DNA from: Pandoraea terrae
GTDB lineage: Bacteria > Pseudomonadota > Gammaproteobacteria > Burkholderiales > Burkholderiaceae
Reading direction: 5' to 3'
DNA length: 64,000 bases
Assembly: GCF_902459695.1 (NCBI RefSeq)
Contig: NZ_CABPRZ010000013.1
Coordinates: 62,001 to 126,000, forward strand
The position numbers and the translations under genes were made by a program. The notes beneath the pieces are model-generated. The model was not told where the DNA came from, made no database searches, and saw nothing but the letters and a program-made list of their open reading frames with translations. This document shows positions 63,431 through 64,000 of this stretch, piece by piece (within the stretch, counting starts at the first letter, position 1; each line of letters opens with the position of its first letter).

Positions 63431-64000
63431 ATGATCGATACCAATCTCGCCAGCTTTGACCAGGATGTCCTGGCTTTCTCGCATCAAGTACCGGTCCTTG
63501 CCGATTTCTGGGCGCCTTGGTGCGGTCCGTGCCGCGCGCTTGGCCCGTTGCTTGAAAAGCTCGAAGCCGAGATGGGCGGGCGCTTTCGTCTGGTCAAGAT
63601 CAATGCCGACGAGAACCAGCAGCTGAGCGCCGACTACCAGGTGCGCAGCCTGCCGACGGTCATCGCTTTCGTCGAAGGCGAGCCCGTCGATCAGTTCGTG
63701 GGCGCGTTGCCTGAGGGCCAATTGCGCGCCTTCATCGAGCGCCTTGCCCCGAATCCTGCCGAACTGGCGCGCCGCGAAGCGCATACGGCGTTGGCCGCGG
63801 GCGAGCCGGAAGCCGCGTGCGAGGCCTTGCAGGCGGCGTTGGCGCTCGATCCGGGGCATGACGACGCGCGTGTCGACCTGATCGAAGTCCTGCTTGGCAT
63901 CGGCGATCTCGCCGGTGCGCGCAATGAATTCGCACTGTTGACGCATCGCCTCGTGGCGCTTGGCAATGCACGTGTGAATGCGCTGAAAACGCGGCTCGAC
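63431..64000 (+). CDS. cnoX: thioredoxin-TPR co-chaperone CnoX (YbbN), N-terminal part
   Basis: The first 190 residues of a frame that runs off the window. The thioredoxin domain has the active site WCGPC (Cys31, Cys34) in VLADFWAPWCGPCRALGPLL and continues to VGALPEGQLRAFIE; after residue 105 comes a helical TPR-like part (ARREAHTALAAGEPEAACEALQAALALDPGHDDARVDLIEVLLGIG). This arrangement marks CnoX/YbbN, which protects clients from oxidation and hands them to chaperonin. The intact CxxC contrasts with E. coli CnoX, which lacks it. Confidence 0.88.
   Translation, partial: MIDTNLASFDQDVLAFSHQVPVLADFWAPWCGPCRALGPLLEKLEAEMGGRFRLVKINADENQQLSADYQVRSLPTVIAFVEGEPVDQFVGALPEGQLRAFIERLAPNPAELARREAHTALAAGEPEAACEALQAALALDPGHDDARVDLIEVLLGIGDLAGARNEFALLTHRLVALGNARVNALKTRLD

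Overview
This window reads as chromosomal DNA of a GC-rich Gram-negative betaproteobacterium in the Burkholderiales, most like Pandoraea or a close Burkholderiaceae relative. That assignment is an inference from gene content and order (acnD-prpF-prpD; yicC-gmk-rpoZ-spoT-greB; pcaIJF beside an IclR regulator; Csu-type pilus genes) and from high G+C. No rRNA or species-diagnostic gene is present. Genes are densely packed on both strands, several with ATGA stop/start overlaps. No CRISPR array or intact insertion sequence was seen.

Layout. 0-3.8 kb: end of a propionate (2-methylcitrate) operon (acnD, prpF, prpD). 3.8-10.1 kb: glycerate kinase, a small lipoprotein, then glpR, glpD and glpK with a near-perfect GlpR operator before glpD; no glpF is seen. 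10.1-10.8 kb: a gene-free stretch with two DnaA-box-like motifs. 10.8-13 kb: an FAA hydrolase and a VOC protein divergent from a LysR regulator. 12.9-17.6 kb: a complete envelope-spanning ABC exporter (HlyD-like lipoprotein, ATPase, permease, outer-membrane factor). 17.9-20.2 kb: DNA polymerase II. 20.3-21.6 kb: an SDR/SnoaL pair behind a 25-bp operator-like dyad. 21.8-23.2 kb: a FetAB-like ABC pair. 23.5-26.4 kb: an amidase and an MFS transporter. 26.6-31.8 kb: a compact Csu-type chaperone-usher pilus operon facing an unusual membrane protein with four MshEN half-motifs. 32.1-36.1 kb: a PepSY/ferredoxin-reductase fusion, a secreted protein with two similar halves and an orphan periplasmic binding protein. 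36.2-40.2 kb: a LysR regulator divergent from a CitMHS carrier, AtuA and a small AtuA partner. 40.2-41.4 kb: a nucleobase deaminase and a secreted GlcG/HbpS-like protein. 41.7-45.4 kb: a PcaR-like regulator divergent from pcaI, pcaJ and pcaF, with a readable sigma-70 promoter and tandem operator boxes. 45.4-52.3 kb: a looser region with PsiF, a membrane protein, an orphan ParD-like antitoxin relic, an MFS-LysR-aspartase set and an integrase relic beside tRNA-Ser(UGA), which suggests an old genomic-island edge. 52.7-64 kb: housekeeping genes (acyl-CoA synthetase, hemW, rdgB, rph, yicC, gmk, rpoZ, spoT, greB, pirin, and the start of a thioredoxin-TPR gene).

The most novel-looking item is the protein at 30779-31831. 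Its two predicted cyclic-di-GMP-binding MshEN domains are joined through one signal-like membrane segment to a beta-rich, pilin-like domain, and its gene lies directly against a pilus operon. It could be a second-messenger-responsive component of the pilus. The three-gene reductase / duplicated secreted protein / orphan binding-protein cassette comes next. Function calls rest on recognising families by eye; no database search was run.
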